DNA of 32,256 nucleotides from Crocinitomicaceae bacterium. Its GTDB lineage: Bacteria; Bacteroidota; Bacteroidia; Flavobacteriales_D; Sanyastnellaceae. The DNA is taken from assembly GCA_002690915.1 (NCBI GenBank), contig NZGF01000009.1:1-32256 (forward strand). Reading direction: 5' to 3'. The translations under genes were made by a program, and so were the position numbers. The notes under the pieces are model-generated. The model was given only the letters and a program-made list of their open reading frames with translations, had not been told where the DNA came from and made no database searches. Positions 24,865-32,256 of the stretch are shown piece after piece. The first letter of the stretch is position 1; each line of letters begins with the position of its first letter.

Positions 24865-27474
24865 TCAGATGAGGGCCTTGGCTTCATCGAACGCTGCTCT
24901 GAGGCCGTCTGGGTTTTTTCCGCCTGCAGTGGCAAAGAAGGGTTGACCACCTCCTCCGCCTTGGATATGCTTGGCGAGGTTGCGTACGATGTTGCCGGCA
25001 TGCAAGTTTTTTCCACTAACCAGGTCGTCGCTGATGGCGACGGTCAGGGTCGTCTTGCCGCCAACATTTGAACCGAACACACCGAAGAACGGTGCTTTTT
25101 CGTTTTTGAGTTGGAAGGCAATGTCCTTGATCGCACCGGTGTCGAGTGGCATTTCACCGATGAAGGTGTTGATGCCGTTGATGACGTCAAGGTTGCTCGC
25201 CAGATCGGACTTGGTCGCAGCTGCTTCCTTTTGCTTGACTGTATCCAATTCCTTCTGGAGGCTAGTTTGCCTCGCAATAAGGTCTTCCAATGCTCTCTCG
25301 ATGTTGACTGGTGCCTTGAGCAGTGATTTGATCGTCCGCAGCGCGGTGCGTTCCGAGTTCATTGTCTGAAGGGCTGCGTTGCCTGTGATGGCTTCGATGC
25401 GCCGAATCCCCGATGCAACAGCTGTCTCTTGGGTGATGCGAAATGAGCCCAGTGCGCCTGTTGCTGGCGCATGCGTGCCGCCGCAGAGTTCTTTTGAGGA
25501 GTCAAACTGGATCATGCGCACCTCTTCGCCGTACTTCTCTCCGAAGAGCATGATGGCGCCCCTTTCCCGGGCTTCTTCCATAGAGATGGCGCGGTGCTCC
25601 ACAAGCGGGTGATTGGCGAGGATTTTGGAATTCACCTTAGCCTCGACTTCTGTCAATTCTTCTTCCGTGACTTTCGAAAAGTGTGAAAAATCAAATCGCA
25701 AGGACTCAGCCTTGACGAGGGATCCTTTCTGCTCCACGTGCGTGCCCAAAACGTCACGTAACGCCTCGTGTACCAGGTGAGTCGCCGTGTGGTTGCGTTG
25801 GGTGTCGTTGCGGCGGGACCCCTTGACGCGTGCAATGAACGTGGCGTTCACGTCAGCCGGCAATTCGTTCACGAAATGAACGATGAGGTTATTTTCTTTT
25901 TTGGTATCGAAAACCGCAACGCTTCCACCAGGTGCCGTCAGGGTACCGGCGTCGCCGACTTGCCCACCACCTTCGGGATAAAACGGGCTGGTATCGAGAA
26001 CCACCTGGTAAAATTGCTTGTTTTTGGCTTTGACTTCTCGGTAACGCAAGATGCGACACTCCGCTTCGCAAACGTCATAGCCCACAAAAGTCGCCTCTAC
26101 GTCGGCGTGGACATTGACCCAATCATCGGTGCTGAGTTTACCCGCAGCGCGGCTTCGGGCCTTGGTTTCTTCCATGGCCTTTTCGAATCCGGCCTCATCC
26201 ACTTCTACGCCTTGTTCGCCGGCCATCAATGCCGTCAAATCCATCGGGAAGCCGAAGGTGTCGTACAATTCGAAGACCACATCGCCAGGTAGAAATTTGG
26301 TACCATTTAATTCCTCCAAACGCGCTTCTAAGCGTTCTATGCCTTTAGCTAGGGTGCGCAGGAAGGATTCCTCCTCTTCCAGAATGACCCGTTCAATCAG
26401 CTGCTGTTGCGCGTTTAATTCTGGGAATGCAGTGCCCATTTGACCGGCAAGTGTCGGGACTAGGGTGTGCATGAAGGGTTCGCTTAGATCCAAGAAGGAG
26501 TAACCGTAACGGATGGCACGGCGCAAGATGCGGCGTATGACGTATCCCGCGCCCGTGTTGGATGGGAGTTGGCCGTCCGCGATGCTGAAGGCAACTGCAC
26601 GGATGTGGTCGGAGATGACACGGAATGCCACGTCTGGTTTATTGTCAGTCTGGCCGTAGGTCTTGCCGCTGAGTTCGGCGACGCGGTCCAGCAAAGGCCG
26701 GAAGACATCGGTGTCGTAGTTTGACTTTTTGCCCTGCATGGCCATGGCCAGGCGTTCAAAACCCATTCCCGTATCGATGTGCTTGCTAGGCAGTGGCACT
26801 AACGAGCCGTCGGCCATGCGGTTGAACTGCATGAAAACGAGGTTCCAGATTTCCACCACTTGAGGGTGGTCTGCATTTACCAGCGAGGCACCGGGTGTTG
26901 CAGCGCGTTCAGCGTCGTCGCGTAGGTCAATATGAATCTCGGAACAAGGACCGCAGGGCCCGATTTCCCCCATTTCCCAGAAGTTGTCCTTCTTCGAAGC
27001 CAACAATATGCGGTCTTCGGGTACCCAGTTGGACCAGATGCCCTTGGCTTCGTCATCCGCCTCCAACCCATCGCCGGCATCGCCTTCGAAGACGGTCACA
27101 TACAACCGGTCTTTATCCAAATCATAGACATCCGTGAGCAGCTCCCAGGCCCAGTCGATGGCCTCTTGCTTGAAGTAATCACCAAACGACCAATTACCTA
27201 GCATCTCGAACATGGTGTGGTGGTAGGTGTCAACCCCTACCTCTTCTAAGTCGTTGTGCTTGCCGCTGACGCGCAGGCATTTTTGGGTGTCAGCAATCCG
27301 CGAGTGCACCACCTGACTGTTGCCCAAAAAGAGGTCTTTGAACGGATTCATCCCTGCGTTGTTAAACATCAGCGTTGGATCATCTTTAATGACCATGGGA
27401 GCTGATGGAACAATTTCGTGGCCTTTCGAGGCGAAGAATTCGAGGAAGCGCTCGCGAATGAGTTTTGATTCCAT
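24865..27474 (-). CDS. alaS: Alanyl-tRNA synthetase
   Basis: This 869-residue enzyme charges tRNA-Ala in the cytoplasm. The class II catalytic domain starts with RERFLEFFASKGHEIVPSAPMV. Motif 1/2 sequences include MFNNAGMNPFKDLFLG and the HHTMFEMLGNWSFGDYFK region. The editing domain has the zinc-type site HTATH (His562, His566) with CGGTH (Cys664, His668), which clears Ser- and Gly-tRNA-Ala. A coiled-coil (around LEDLIARQTSLQKELDTVKQ) leads into the C-Ala domain with GGGGGQPFFATAGG. Length is normal (860-880). It is divergent from the M23 peptidase gene and ends at a shared terminator. The start is fixed by the family N-terminus. Confidence 0.98.
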   Translation of the reverse strand: MESKLIRERFLEFFASKGHEIVPSAPMVIKDDPTLMFNNAGMNPFKDLFLGNSQVVHSRIADTQKCLRVSGKHNDLEEVGVDTYHHTMFEMLGNWSFGDYFKQEAIDWAWELLTDVYDLDKDRLYVTVFEGDAGDGLEADDEAKGIWSNWVPEDRILLASKKDNFWEMGEIGPCGPCSEIHIDLRDDAERAATPGASLVNADHPQVVEIWNLVFMQFNRMADGSLVPLPSKHIDTGMGFERLAMAMQGKKSNYDTDVFRPLLDRVAELSGKTYGQTDNKPDVAFRVISDHIRAVAFSIADGQLPSNTGAGYVIRRILRRAIRYGYSFLDLSEPFMHTLVPTLAGQMGTAFPELNAQQQLIERVILEEEESFLRTLAKGIERLEARLEELNGTKFLPGDVVFELYDTFGFPMDLTALMAGEQGVEVDEAGFEKAMEETKARSRAAGKLSTDDWVNVHADVEATFVGYDVCEAECRILRYREVKAKNKQFYQVVLDTSPFYPEGGGQVGDAGTLTAPGGSVAVFDTKKENNLIVHFVNELPADVNATFIARVKGSRRNDTQRNHTATHLVHEALRDVLGTHVEQKGSLVKAESLRFDFSHFSKVTEEELTEVEAKVNSKILANHPLVEHRAISMEEARERGAIMLFGEKYGEEVRMIQFDSSKELCGGTHAPATGALGSFRITQETAVASGIRRIEAITGNAALQTMNSERTALRTIKSLLKAPVNIERALEDLIARQTSLQKELDTVKQKEAAATKSDLASNLDVINGINTFIGEMPLDTGAIKDIAFQLKNEKAPFFGVFGSNVGGKTTLTVAISDDLVSGKNLHAGNIVRNLAKHIQGGGGGQPFFATAGGKNPDGLRAAFDEAKALI

Positions 27475-27558
27475 TGTCAGGGGGATGTAGCCCGTTTTTT
27501 AAGGTTATACAACGCAAAAATCTACAAAAGGCTCGCCCAAATTCGTGGGGCTCTGAAA

Positions 27559-27566
27559 TAAGTTTG
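27559..27566 (+). promoter_or_regulatory. Putative -7 element of the M23 peptidase gene
   Basis: TAAGTTTG matches TAnnTTTG exactly and ends 9-15 bases before the possible ATGs at 27576 and 27582. No clear -33 TTTG is found, so confidence is modest. Confidence 0.4.
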
Positions 27567-27581
27567 CACATTTGCATGGTA

Positions 27582-28559
27582 ATGGCGAAGCGCTTTCACA
27601 AAATCCGGTACAACGAGCAGACGCTGCGTATGGAGCAAGTTCCCTACGAACTCCGGGATTATGTGCTTTTTGCTGTCAAGCGAGTCGGGGTGTTGGCGCT
27701 GATTTCATTTGGCAGTATCTACATTTTTGACACCTACTTCGAAAGCCCAACCAATCGCGCTCAGCGCCGGGAGATTGCCTTCCTGGAAGATCGCTTGGGC
27801 AAAATGGACGAGGACATGCAGGATATGGCCGTTATCCTTGAGGATATCTCGGGCCGCGACGACGCCATCTACCGTTCCATCTTCGGGGTGGAGTCATACC
27901 CGAGTCACCTGCGCAACCCTGGCATAGGGGGCATTGATCGCAGCCGTGTGCTTCGGGGTTACAACCACAGCGAGGCCGTCATCTCAGCCGAGGAGCGGTT
28001 GGCTGAATTGCAGCGCAAATTGGTGGCCCAGAGCCGTTCGTTTCAGGATGTTCTGGATTTGGCGAAGAACCAAACCGAATTGCTGAAGTCCATCCCGGCC
28101 ATTCAGCCGGTGCGCAATGAAGATTTGAAGCGTATGGCTAGTGGATACGGCTACCGCATCCATCCGATATACAAGGTGCGAAAGATGCACTACGGCATGG
28201 ACTTTTCCGCGCCAACGGGTACGGAGATTTTTGCGACCGGGGACGGAGAAGTCATCCTCGCAAAGCGCACTTGGAACGGATTTGGTCGTCACGTGATCAT
28301 TCGCCACGGATTCGGCTACGAGACCCTTTACGCCCACATGAGCAAGGTTCTTGTTCGCAAAGGCCAAAAGGTTAAGCGCGGAGAAGTCATTGGTCTAATC
28401 GGATCAACAGGCACCTCGGTAGCGCCACACCTCCATTACGAAGTCCACAAGGACGGGCGAAAGGTCAACCCGGCTCAGTACTATTTCAACGATTTGACCC
28501 CGATACAATACGAGGAGATGCTCAAGCAATCAGCCAGTTCGAATCAGTCATTTGATTGA
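27582..28559 (+). CDS. M23 (LytM) family peptidase, membrane anchored
   Basis: This 325-residue protein has one N-terminal membrane helix (about 30-49), a coiled-coil stretch (about 60-90 and 135-170) and a C-terminal LytM/M23 domain (about 190-300). The zinc ligands His203, Asp207 (HYGMDFSAP) and His285 (HLHYEV, with catalytic His283) are all present, so it should be an active endopeptidase that cuts peptidoglycan cross-links in the periplasm. This single-helix, coiled-coil, LytM build is the common Bacteroidota type. An ATG two codons upstream (27576) is equally possible. A merR-like gene follows after 90 bp, a neighbourhood often conserved in the phylum. Confidence 0.95.
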   Translation: MAKRFHKIRYNEQTLRMEQVPYELRDYVLFAVKRVGVLALISFGSIYIFDTYFESPTNRAQRREIAFLEDRLGKMDEDMQDMAVILEDISGRDDAIYRSIFGVESYPSHLRNPGIGGIDRSRVLRGYNHSEAVISAEERLAELQRKLVAQSRSFQDVLDLAKNQTELLKSIPAIQPVRNEDLKRMASGYGYRIHPIYKVRKMHYGMDFSAPTGTEIFATGDGEVILAKRTWNGFGRHVIIRHGFGYETLYAHMSKVLVRKGQKVKRGEVIGLIGSTGTSVAPHLHYEVHKDGRKVNPAQYYFNDLTPIQYEEMLKQSASSNQSFD

Positions 28560-28594
28560 GCTGGAAGTCCATTCTGTGTTGTGTAGATAGTTCA

Positions 28595-28630
28595 TTTTGA
28601 ACATGTTCGAAATTATACTACATTCGTTTG
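28595..28630 (+). promoter_or_regulatory. Putative merR promoter with a palindrome in the spacer
   Basis: TTTTG (28595-28599) and TTCGTTTG (28623-28630, 7 of 8 to TAnnTTTG) are about 23 bases apart. GAACATGTTC (28599-28608), a perfect 10-bp palindrome, begins on the last base of the -33 box and sits in the spacer. MerR-family proteins typically bind palindromes in promoter spacers, so this may be an autoregulatory operator (inference). Confidence 0.4.
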
Positions 28631-28649
28631 AACGGTCTCATCAACGTCC

Positions 28650-29033
28650 ATGCCCCTGAATAAGCCCATCGAGAAGCGCTATTTCACCATCACAGAGGTG
28701 GCCAACGAGTTGGGCTTAAACGCATCGCAACTTCGCTACTGGGAGAAAGAGTTTGCGCCATTGAGTCCCCGAACGAATGCCCGCGGCAAGCGTTTCTATA
28801 CCGCTTCCGATAAAGAGTTGATTCAACAGATTGCATGGCTAGTCAAGGGCCAAGGCTATACCATTGACGGAGCTCGTAAGGCTCTACAGAAGCGGAAGGA
28901 TGTAGCGGCGGAGATGGCTGCTGAAGCTTCATCGTCGATTGAAACGGGGGTGGAAAAGGATCAGCTCTTGGAGCGCTTGTACAGCGTGAAGGCCAAGCTT
29001 GACGCTCTCAGCGAGCGCCTTGCTGAATCGTGA
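28650..29033 (+). CDS. MerR-family transcriptional regulator
   Basis: This 127-residue protein has a MerR winged-helix domain: YFTITEVANELGLNASQLRYWEKEF (about 11-35, helix-turn-helix) and RGKRFYTASDKELIQQIAWLVKGQGYTIDGARKAL (the wing and second HTH, about 48-82). A short coiled-coil (about 105-125, LLERLYSVKAKLDALSERL) follows for dimerisation. There is no effector-binding domain and no Cys cluster for metal sensing, so the signal is unknown. The gene lies 90 bp after the M23 peptidase gene. Its 3' end nearly touches that of hldD (6-bp gap), and no U-rich terminator separates them. Confidence 0.92.
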   Translation: MPLNKPIEKRYFTITEVANELGLNASQLRYWEKEFAPLSPRTNARGKRFYTASDKELIQQIAWLVKGQGYTIDGARKALQKRKDVAAEMAAEASSSIETGVEKDQLLERLYSVKAKLDALSERLAES

Positions 29034-29039
29034 GTTTCC

Positions 29040-30032
29040 TCACGCTGGCGAACCCCACCGTGCTCCGCTGGCCAGGTAATTTTGAACGTAGTCTTCGATG
29101 GCCGCTTCCAAGGTGTGGAATTCGCGGTTGTATCCGATGCTGCGCAGCTTGGACATGTCCGCTTCAGTGAAGTATTGGTAAGTACCTCGGATGTCCTCTG
29201 GCGTATCAATGAAACTTACGTTGGAGGCATGCCCCATGGCGTGGAACGTGGCATTTGCCAAATCGAGGAATGTCCGTGCGTTTCCTGTGCCCAGGTTGTA
29301 CAATCCGTTGGAACTGTGTTTGCGGTGGTGCATTAGGAAGTAACATACCTCAGCCACATCCTTGACATAAATAAAGTCACGGGTCTGCCCTCCATCCGGG
29401 TAATCAGGCCTATGCGACCGGAATAGTTTCATGCCGCCGGTTCCTCTAACTTGATTGAACGTATGAAAGACCACACTTGCCATGCGGCCTTTGTGGTACT
29501 CATTGGGACCGAAGACATTGAAGAATTTCAAACCGGCCCAGAAGTAAGGGGAGTGTCCTTCGGCGGCCTGAGCCAACGCCCAGCGGTCGAAGTCGTTTTT
29601 CGATTCGCCATAAGGGTTCAATGGCGTGAGGGATTCCACGATGCCGTGGTCGTCTTTGTACCCGTGTTCGCCAGCTCCGTAGGTAGCCGCTGAGGAAGCG
29701 TAGACCAGGGGCAAACCGTATTGGACACAGGCATTCCAGACCCTCTCGCTGTACGATACATTCAAATCATCAAAAATGGAGCGGTCCTGCTCCGTGGTAT
29801 CGGTGCGTGCCCCGAGGTGGAAGATGAATTGCACCTGGTTTTCGTTGACCTCGAGCCAATCAAAAAACGCCAAGCGGTCGACGCGCTCGGTGCATGTCAA
29901 CTTGTTGTGATTGGGCGCCTTGTCGACTCGGCTGAAGTCGTCCACCAATACCAAATCAAAAAATCGCGCTTCATTCAACCGCGCAGCCAATGCGCTTCCA
30001 ATGAACCCTGCAGAACCTGTTATGACGATCAT
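29040..30032 (-). CDS. hldD: ADP-L-glycero-D-manno-heptose 6-epimerase
   Basis: This 330-residue extended SDR enzyme (HldD/RfaD/GmhD) inverts C6 of ADP-D-glycero-manno-heptose, the last step in making the heptose donor for lipopolysaccharide core. It has an NAD(P)-binding GSAGFIG (6-12), HLGARTDTTE (72-81), catalytic Ser113/Ser114 with Tyr141 and Lys145 in NPYGESKNDFDRWAL, FFNVFGPNEYHKGRMASV, and GGQTRDFIYVKDV. These match HldD rather than other epimerases. The gene is divergent from the pterin synthase gene, with 48 bp between starts. A 7-of-8 match to the -7 box, TACCTTTA on the minus strand, lies just before its ATG. Confidence 0.96.
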   Translation of the reverse strand: MIVITGSAGFIGSALAARLNEARFFDLVLVDDFSRVDKAPNHNKLTCTERVDRLAFFDWLEVNENQVQFIFHLGARTDTTEQDRSIFDDLNVSYSERVWNACVQYGLPLVYASSAATYGAGEHGYKDDHGIVESLTPLNPYGESKNDFDRWALAQAAEGHSPYFWAGLKFFNVFGPNEYHKGRMASVVFHTFNQVRGTGGMKLFRSHRPDYPDGGQTRDFIYVKDVAEVCYFLMHHRKHSSNGLYNLGTGNARTFLDLANATFHAMGHASNVSFIDTPEDIRGTYQYFTEADMSKLRSIGYNREFHTLEAAIEDYVQNYLASGARWGSPA

Positions 30033-30060
30033 GCGCTAAAGGTAAGAAAGGTCCATGGCG

Positions 30061-30068
30061 TATCTTTG
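30061..30068 (+). promoter_or_regulatory. -7 element before the pterin synthase/folE2 operon
   Basis: TATCTTTG matches TAnnTTTG exactly and ends 12 bases before the ATG at 30081. No -33 TTTG is seen at the right spacing. Confidence 0.45.
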
Positions 30069-30080
30069 AAGCCGATACCG

Positions 30081-30503
30081 ATGAAACAAGTCACCATCAC
30101 CCGCCGAGCGCGCTTCAGTGCAGCGCACCGCCTTTGGAACGATGCCTGGGACACAGAGAAGAACTTCGAGGTGTTCGGCAAATGTGCCAACCCCAATTGG
30201 CACGGGCATAATTACGAGGTGTTTGTCACCGTGCGCGGTGAAGTCGACGAAGCCACGGGCTACTTCATCAACTTTTCGAATTTGAAGGCCATCATTAAGG
30301 ATAAGGTCGAGGAGCCTTTGGACCACAAGAATCTAAATTTGGATGTGCCGTGGATGATGGGAAAACAAAGCTCGATTGAGAATTTGGTCATCGGAATTTG
30401 GGAACAGCTTGAACCAATCATCCAGGAGAACGGTTGTACTCTCGAACGTGTCCGCCTCTATGAAACAGAGAATAACTATGCGGACTACTATGGAGACTTA
30501 TAA
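30081..30503 (+). CDS. 6-pyruvoyl-tetrahydropterin synthase family enzyme (PTPS-II type)
   Basis: This 140-residue zinc enzyme acts on 7,8-dihydroneopterin triphosphate. Zinc ligands are His16 (AAHRLW), His41 and His43 (WHGHNYE), and the catalytic Cys is Cys35. Cys is separated from HGH by five residues (CxxxxxHGH), as in animal-type PTPS, not three as in Que[17 protein letters not shown] and [12 protein letters not shown] also resemble animal PTPS closely. This points to tetrahydropterin rather than queuosine synthesis, by family rule only. ATG 30081 fits the family start. The longer upstream frame overlaps hldD. The TAA stop shares its last A with the folE2 ATG, so both genes form one operon with the GTP cyclohydrolase supplying the substrate. 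Confidence 0.92.
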   Translation: MKQVTITRRARFSAAHRLWNDAWDTEKNFEVFGKCANPNWHGHNYEVFVTVRGEVDEATGYFINFSNLKAIIKDKVEEPLDHKNLNLDVPWMMGKQSSIENLVIGIWEQLEPIIQENGCTLERVRLYETENNYADYYGDL

Positions 30504-31423
30504 TGGAATACGACTCAGAGTACCGCCCAACAGCAGCAGATATTGAACAGTTCCCCGACCTGCAAAATGGTCCGACTTCGCTTATACAAGGCGCTGCCGT
30601 GGAAATTCAGCAGGTCGGTATACACAACTTCAGGTTGCCCCTCAAGTACAAGACCCGTGATGACGATTCGATTGTCTTGGAGACGAAGGTGACAGGTACT
30701 GTGTCATTGGAAGCACATAAGAAGGGCATTAACATGTCTCGGATCATGCGTTCGTTCTACGACTTCAAGGACAATGCCTTTACCATGGACCAGCTCGAGG
30801 CTGTCTTGAACACCTACCAAGAAAAACTCGACGCGTTTGATTCAAAGGTGGCATTGAAGTTTTCTTATCCCATTATGAAACCGTCTTTGCGCTCAGCGAA
30901 TGAAGGTTATCAGTATTACGATGTGACATTGGAGGGCGATTTGGATAAAACCGGGACGCTGAAGAAGCTGATTCACTTCGATTTTGTCTACTCTTCGGCT
31001 TGTCCTTGTTCGTACGAGTTGTCTGAACACGCGCGCAAAAGCCGCGGCAAGTCATCTGTTCCGCATTCCCAGCGTTCCGTGGCGCGCATTTCGGTAGAAG
31101 TCGATGACATTGTATGGATTGAGGACTTGCAGGAAATCTGCGAGTCGGCTTTGAAGACCGAGACTCAGGTCATTGTGAAGCGAGAGGACGAAATGGCCTT
31201 CGCCGAACTCAATGGGGCTTACTTGAAGTTTGTGGAAGACGCGGCACGTCTGCTTTACGAGCAATTGATCGAGGACGACCGCATCAAAGATTTCCGGGTC
31301 ATTTGCTCGCACCAAGAGTCCCTCCATTCGCACGACGCTGTCTCCGTTATTTTAGCTCCTGACAGCCAATTCAGCGGTGAAGTACCGCACGAGTTGTGGT
31401 CGAGCCTCATCCACGTTTCATAG
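30503..31423 (+). CDS. folE2: GTP cyclohydrolase I, type IB (FolE2)
   Basis: This 306-residue member of the FolE2 (GCYH-IB) family converts GTP to 7,8-dihydroneopterin triphosphate, the entry step to folate and other pterins. Unlike FolE it is not strictly zinc-dependent and works with other metals. Family signatures are [22 protein letters not shown] (about 75-96), [18 protein letters not shown] (with the metal-binding Cys) and [15 protein letters not shown]. The C-terminal [13 protein letters not shown] is also typical. Length is normal (about 255-310). It is translationally coupled to the upstream PTPS gene (TAATG). No riboswitch or Zur site was recognised upstream. Confidence 0.96.
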   Translation: MEYDSEYRPTAADIEQFPDLQNGPTSLIQGAAVEIQQVGIHNFRLPLKYKTRDDDSIVLETKVTGTVSLEAHKKGINMSRIMRSFYDFKDNAFTMDQLEAVLNTYQEKLDAFDSKVALKFSYPIMKPSLRSANEGYQYYDVTLEGDLDKTGTLKKLIHFDFVYSSACPCSYELSEHARKSRGKSSVPHSQRSVARISVEVDDIVWIEDLQEICESALKTETQVIVKREDEMAFAELNGAYLKFVEDAARLLYEQLIEDDRIKDFRVICSHQESLHSHDAVSVILAPDSQFSGEVPHELWSSLIHVS

Positions 31424-31500
31424 GCCATACGTTCCGCCTGCAGGAATTTTTGGCGAAATGGGAGGGCGAACCAAGCAGCTTTTCTTCCCACATTTGTGCC

Positions 31501-32226
31501 ATGAACGAATTTGAATCGCCTCGAATTTTTGATGATGCGCTCATCCAGGACGAATCTGTGGTCTCGCGTTTTATCGCTAATGTTTTCAGTTGGATGGTCG
31601 CCGGGTTGGTCGTCACCGCAACAGCGGCGTACTACACGGTAGAATCCGGTTTCATCCTGCAGCTTTTTAACACCGAGACGGGTGCCATGAGTGGATTGGG
31701 ATGGGTTGTGATGTTGGCTCCTCTGGGCTTCATCCTTGCCATGAATATGGGCTTTCAGCGCTGGTCAAGCACAGGTTTGACGATGCTATTTATTGCATTC
31801 AGCGCGGTCATGGGCGTCTCGTTGAGTAGCGTATTTCTCGTATATGCCATGTCGAGTATCGCACAGGTATTCATGATTACAGCAGCCACTTTCGCGGTAA
31901 TGGCGATCCTTGGTTACACGACACAAACCGATTTGACGCGCTTTGGTAGCCTTTTGATGATGGCGCTCATCGGTATCATTATCGCTAGTTTCGTCAATTG
32001 GTTTATCGGCTCGCCTTCGTTGGACTACATCATCAGTGTTGGCGGAGTATTGGTTTTTACGGGCTTGATTGCTTACGACACCCAAAAGCTCAAGCGCATT
32101 GCGGCGGGCACGGAATATGGTTCAGAAACCAGTTCGAAGCTGGCCATCCTCGGCGCGACAAGTCTGTACCTGGATTTCGTCAACCTCTTTTTGTTTTTAC
32201 TTAGGCTTTTAGGCCGCCGCGACTGA
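31501..32226 (+). CDS. Bax inhibitor-1/YccA family membrane protein
   Basis: This 241-residue integral membrane protein has seven hydrophobic segments spread from about residue 25 to the C-terminus, the layout of the BI-1/TMBIM (UPF0005) family. Characteristic parts are FIANVFSWMVAGLVVTA near the N-terminus, SSVFLVYAMSSIAQVFMITAATFAVMAILGY in the middle, and the C-terminal GLIAYDTQKLK...AILGATSLYLDFVNLFLFLLRLLGRRD, whose Asp pair is linked to a pH-gated calcium leak in the BsYetJ homologue. Its role in bacteria is not settled; E. coli YccA is linked to FtsH. ATG 31501 was chosen. An upstream ATG at 31396 overlaps folE2. The gene lies 77 bp after folE2. Confidence 0.93.
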   Translation: MNEFESPRIFDDALIQDESVVSRFIANVFSWMVAGLVVTATAAYYTVESGFILQLFNTETGAMSGLGWVVMLAPLGFILAMNMGFQRWSSTGLTMLFIAFSAVMGVSLSSVFLVYAMSSIAQVFMITAATFAVMAILGYTTQTDLTRFGSLLMMALIGIIIASFVNWFIGSPSLDYIISVGGVLVFTGLIAYDTQKLKRIAAGTEYGSETSSKLAILGATSLYLDFVNLFLFLLRLLGRRD

Positions 32227-32256
32227 TTCGTCCAAGAACCCAATGAAAAGGCCCGC

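Noticed and set aside
29029-29044. Hairpin CGTGAG-TTTC-CTCACG at the merR/hldD junction as a terminator
   Set aside because: The stem is only 6 bp, overlaps both stop codons, and has no U-run on either strand.
32243-32256. Left arm of a terminator after the Bax inhibitor-1 gene (AAAAGGCCCGC)
   Set aside because: The sequence ends before a right arm could be seen, so a hairpin cannot be shown.

Overview
The window looks like a chromosomal segment of a member of the Bacteroidota, most likely a flavobacterium-like lineage (Flavobacteriales, perhaps near the old Cryomorphaceae). The evidence is a FISUMP-domain protein, a secreted beta-propeller protein with a type IX secretion (T9SS) C-terminal domain, a giant PKD/Ig-like surface protein, a DUF4290-murA gene pair, a flavobacterial-type DnaJ with only two zinc-finger repeats, and promoter elements of the Bacteroidota form (-33 TTTG, -7 TAnnTTTG). 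No rRNA, CRISPR array, transposase, integrase or phage gene was seen. The only RNA gene is tRNA-Gly(GCC).

Region 1 (about 1-12,000) is looser and appears more AT-rich. It holds a FISUMP protein gene whose signal-peptide part is cut off from the body by an in-frame TAA, then acnB (aconitase B, minus), then a 2,266-residue secreted protein (minus). Three related copies of an intergenic element of about 85-95 bp lie at 1768-1850, 4861-4952 and 11894-11980, all in the same orientation. They bracket acnB and the giant gene one at a time. Two of them end in terminator hairpins that point along the plus strand, where no plus-strand gene precedes them.

Region 2 (12,000-14,750) has a small lipoprotein, a T9SS-exported beta-propeller protein, a cyclophilin and tRNA-Gly.

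Region 3 (14,750-24,300) is a run of co-directional housekeeping genes: acpH-like, DUF4290, murA, a thioredoxin-fold TlpA-like protein, grpE, dnaJ, an ABC-2 exporter ATPase and permease, a Ppx/GppA phosphatase and a sigma-54 activator without a DNA-binding domain. The last four are tightly packed, with start/stop overlaps or very short gaps, and look like one operon with grpE-dnaJ.

Region 4 (24,300-32,256) has a small membrane protein, alaS (minus), an M23 peptidase, a MerR regulator, hldD/rfaD (minus), a pterin pair (a 6-pyruvoyl-tetrahydropterin synthase overlapping folE2) and a Bax inhibitor-1 family membrane protein.

Most of the window is ordinary core genome. The parts most worth a second look are the repeat-bounded 'one gene per unit' layout of region 1, the interrupted FISUMP gene, MurA with Asp at the fosfomycin-target Cys position, a palindrome in the merR promoter, and the PTPS-II/FolE2 pairing. 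I did not find a clearly new defence or mobile system.
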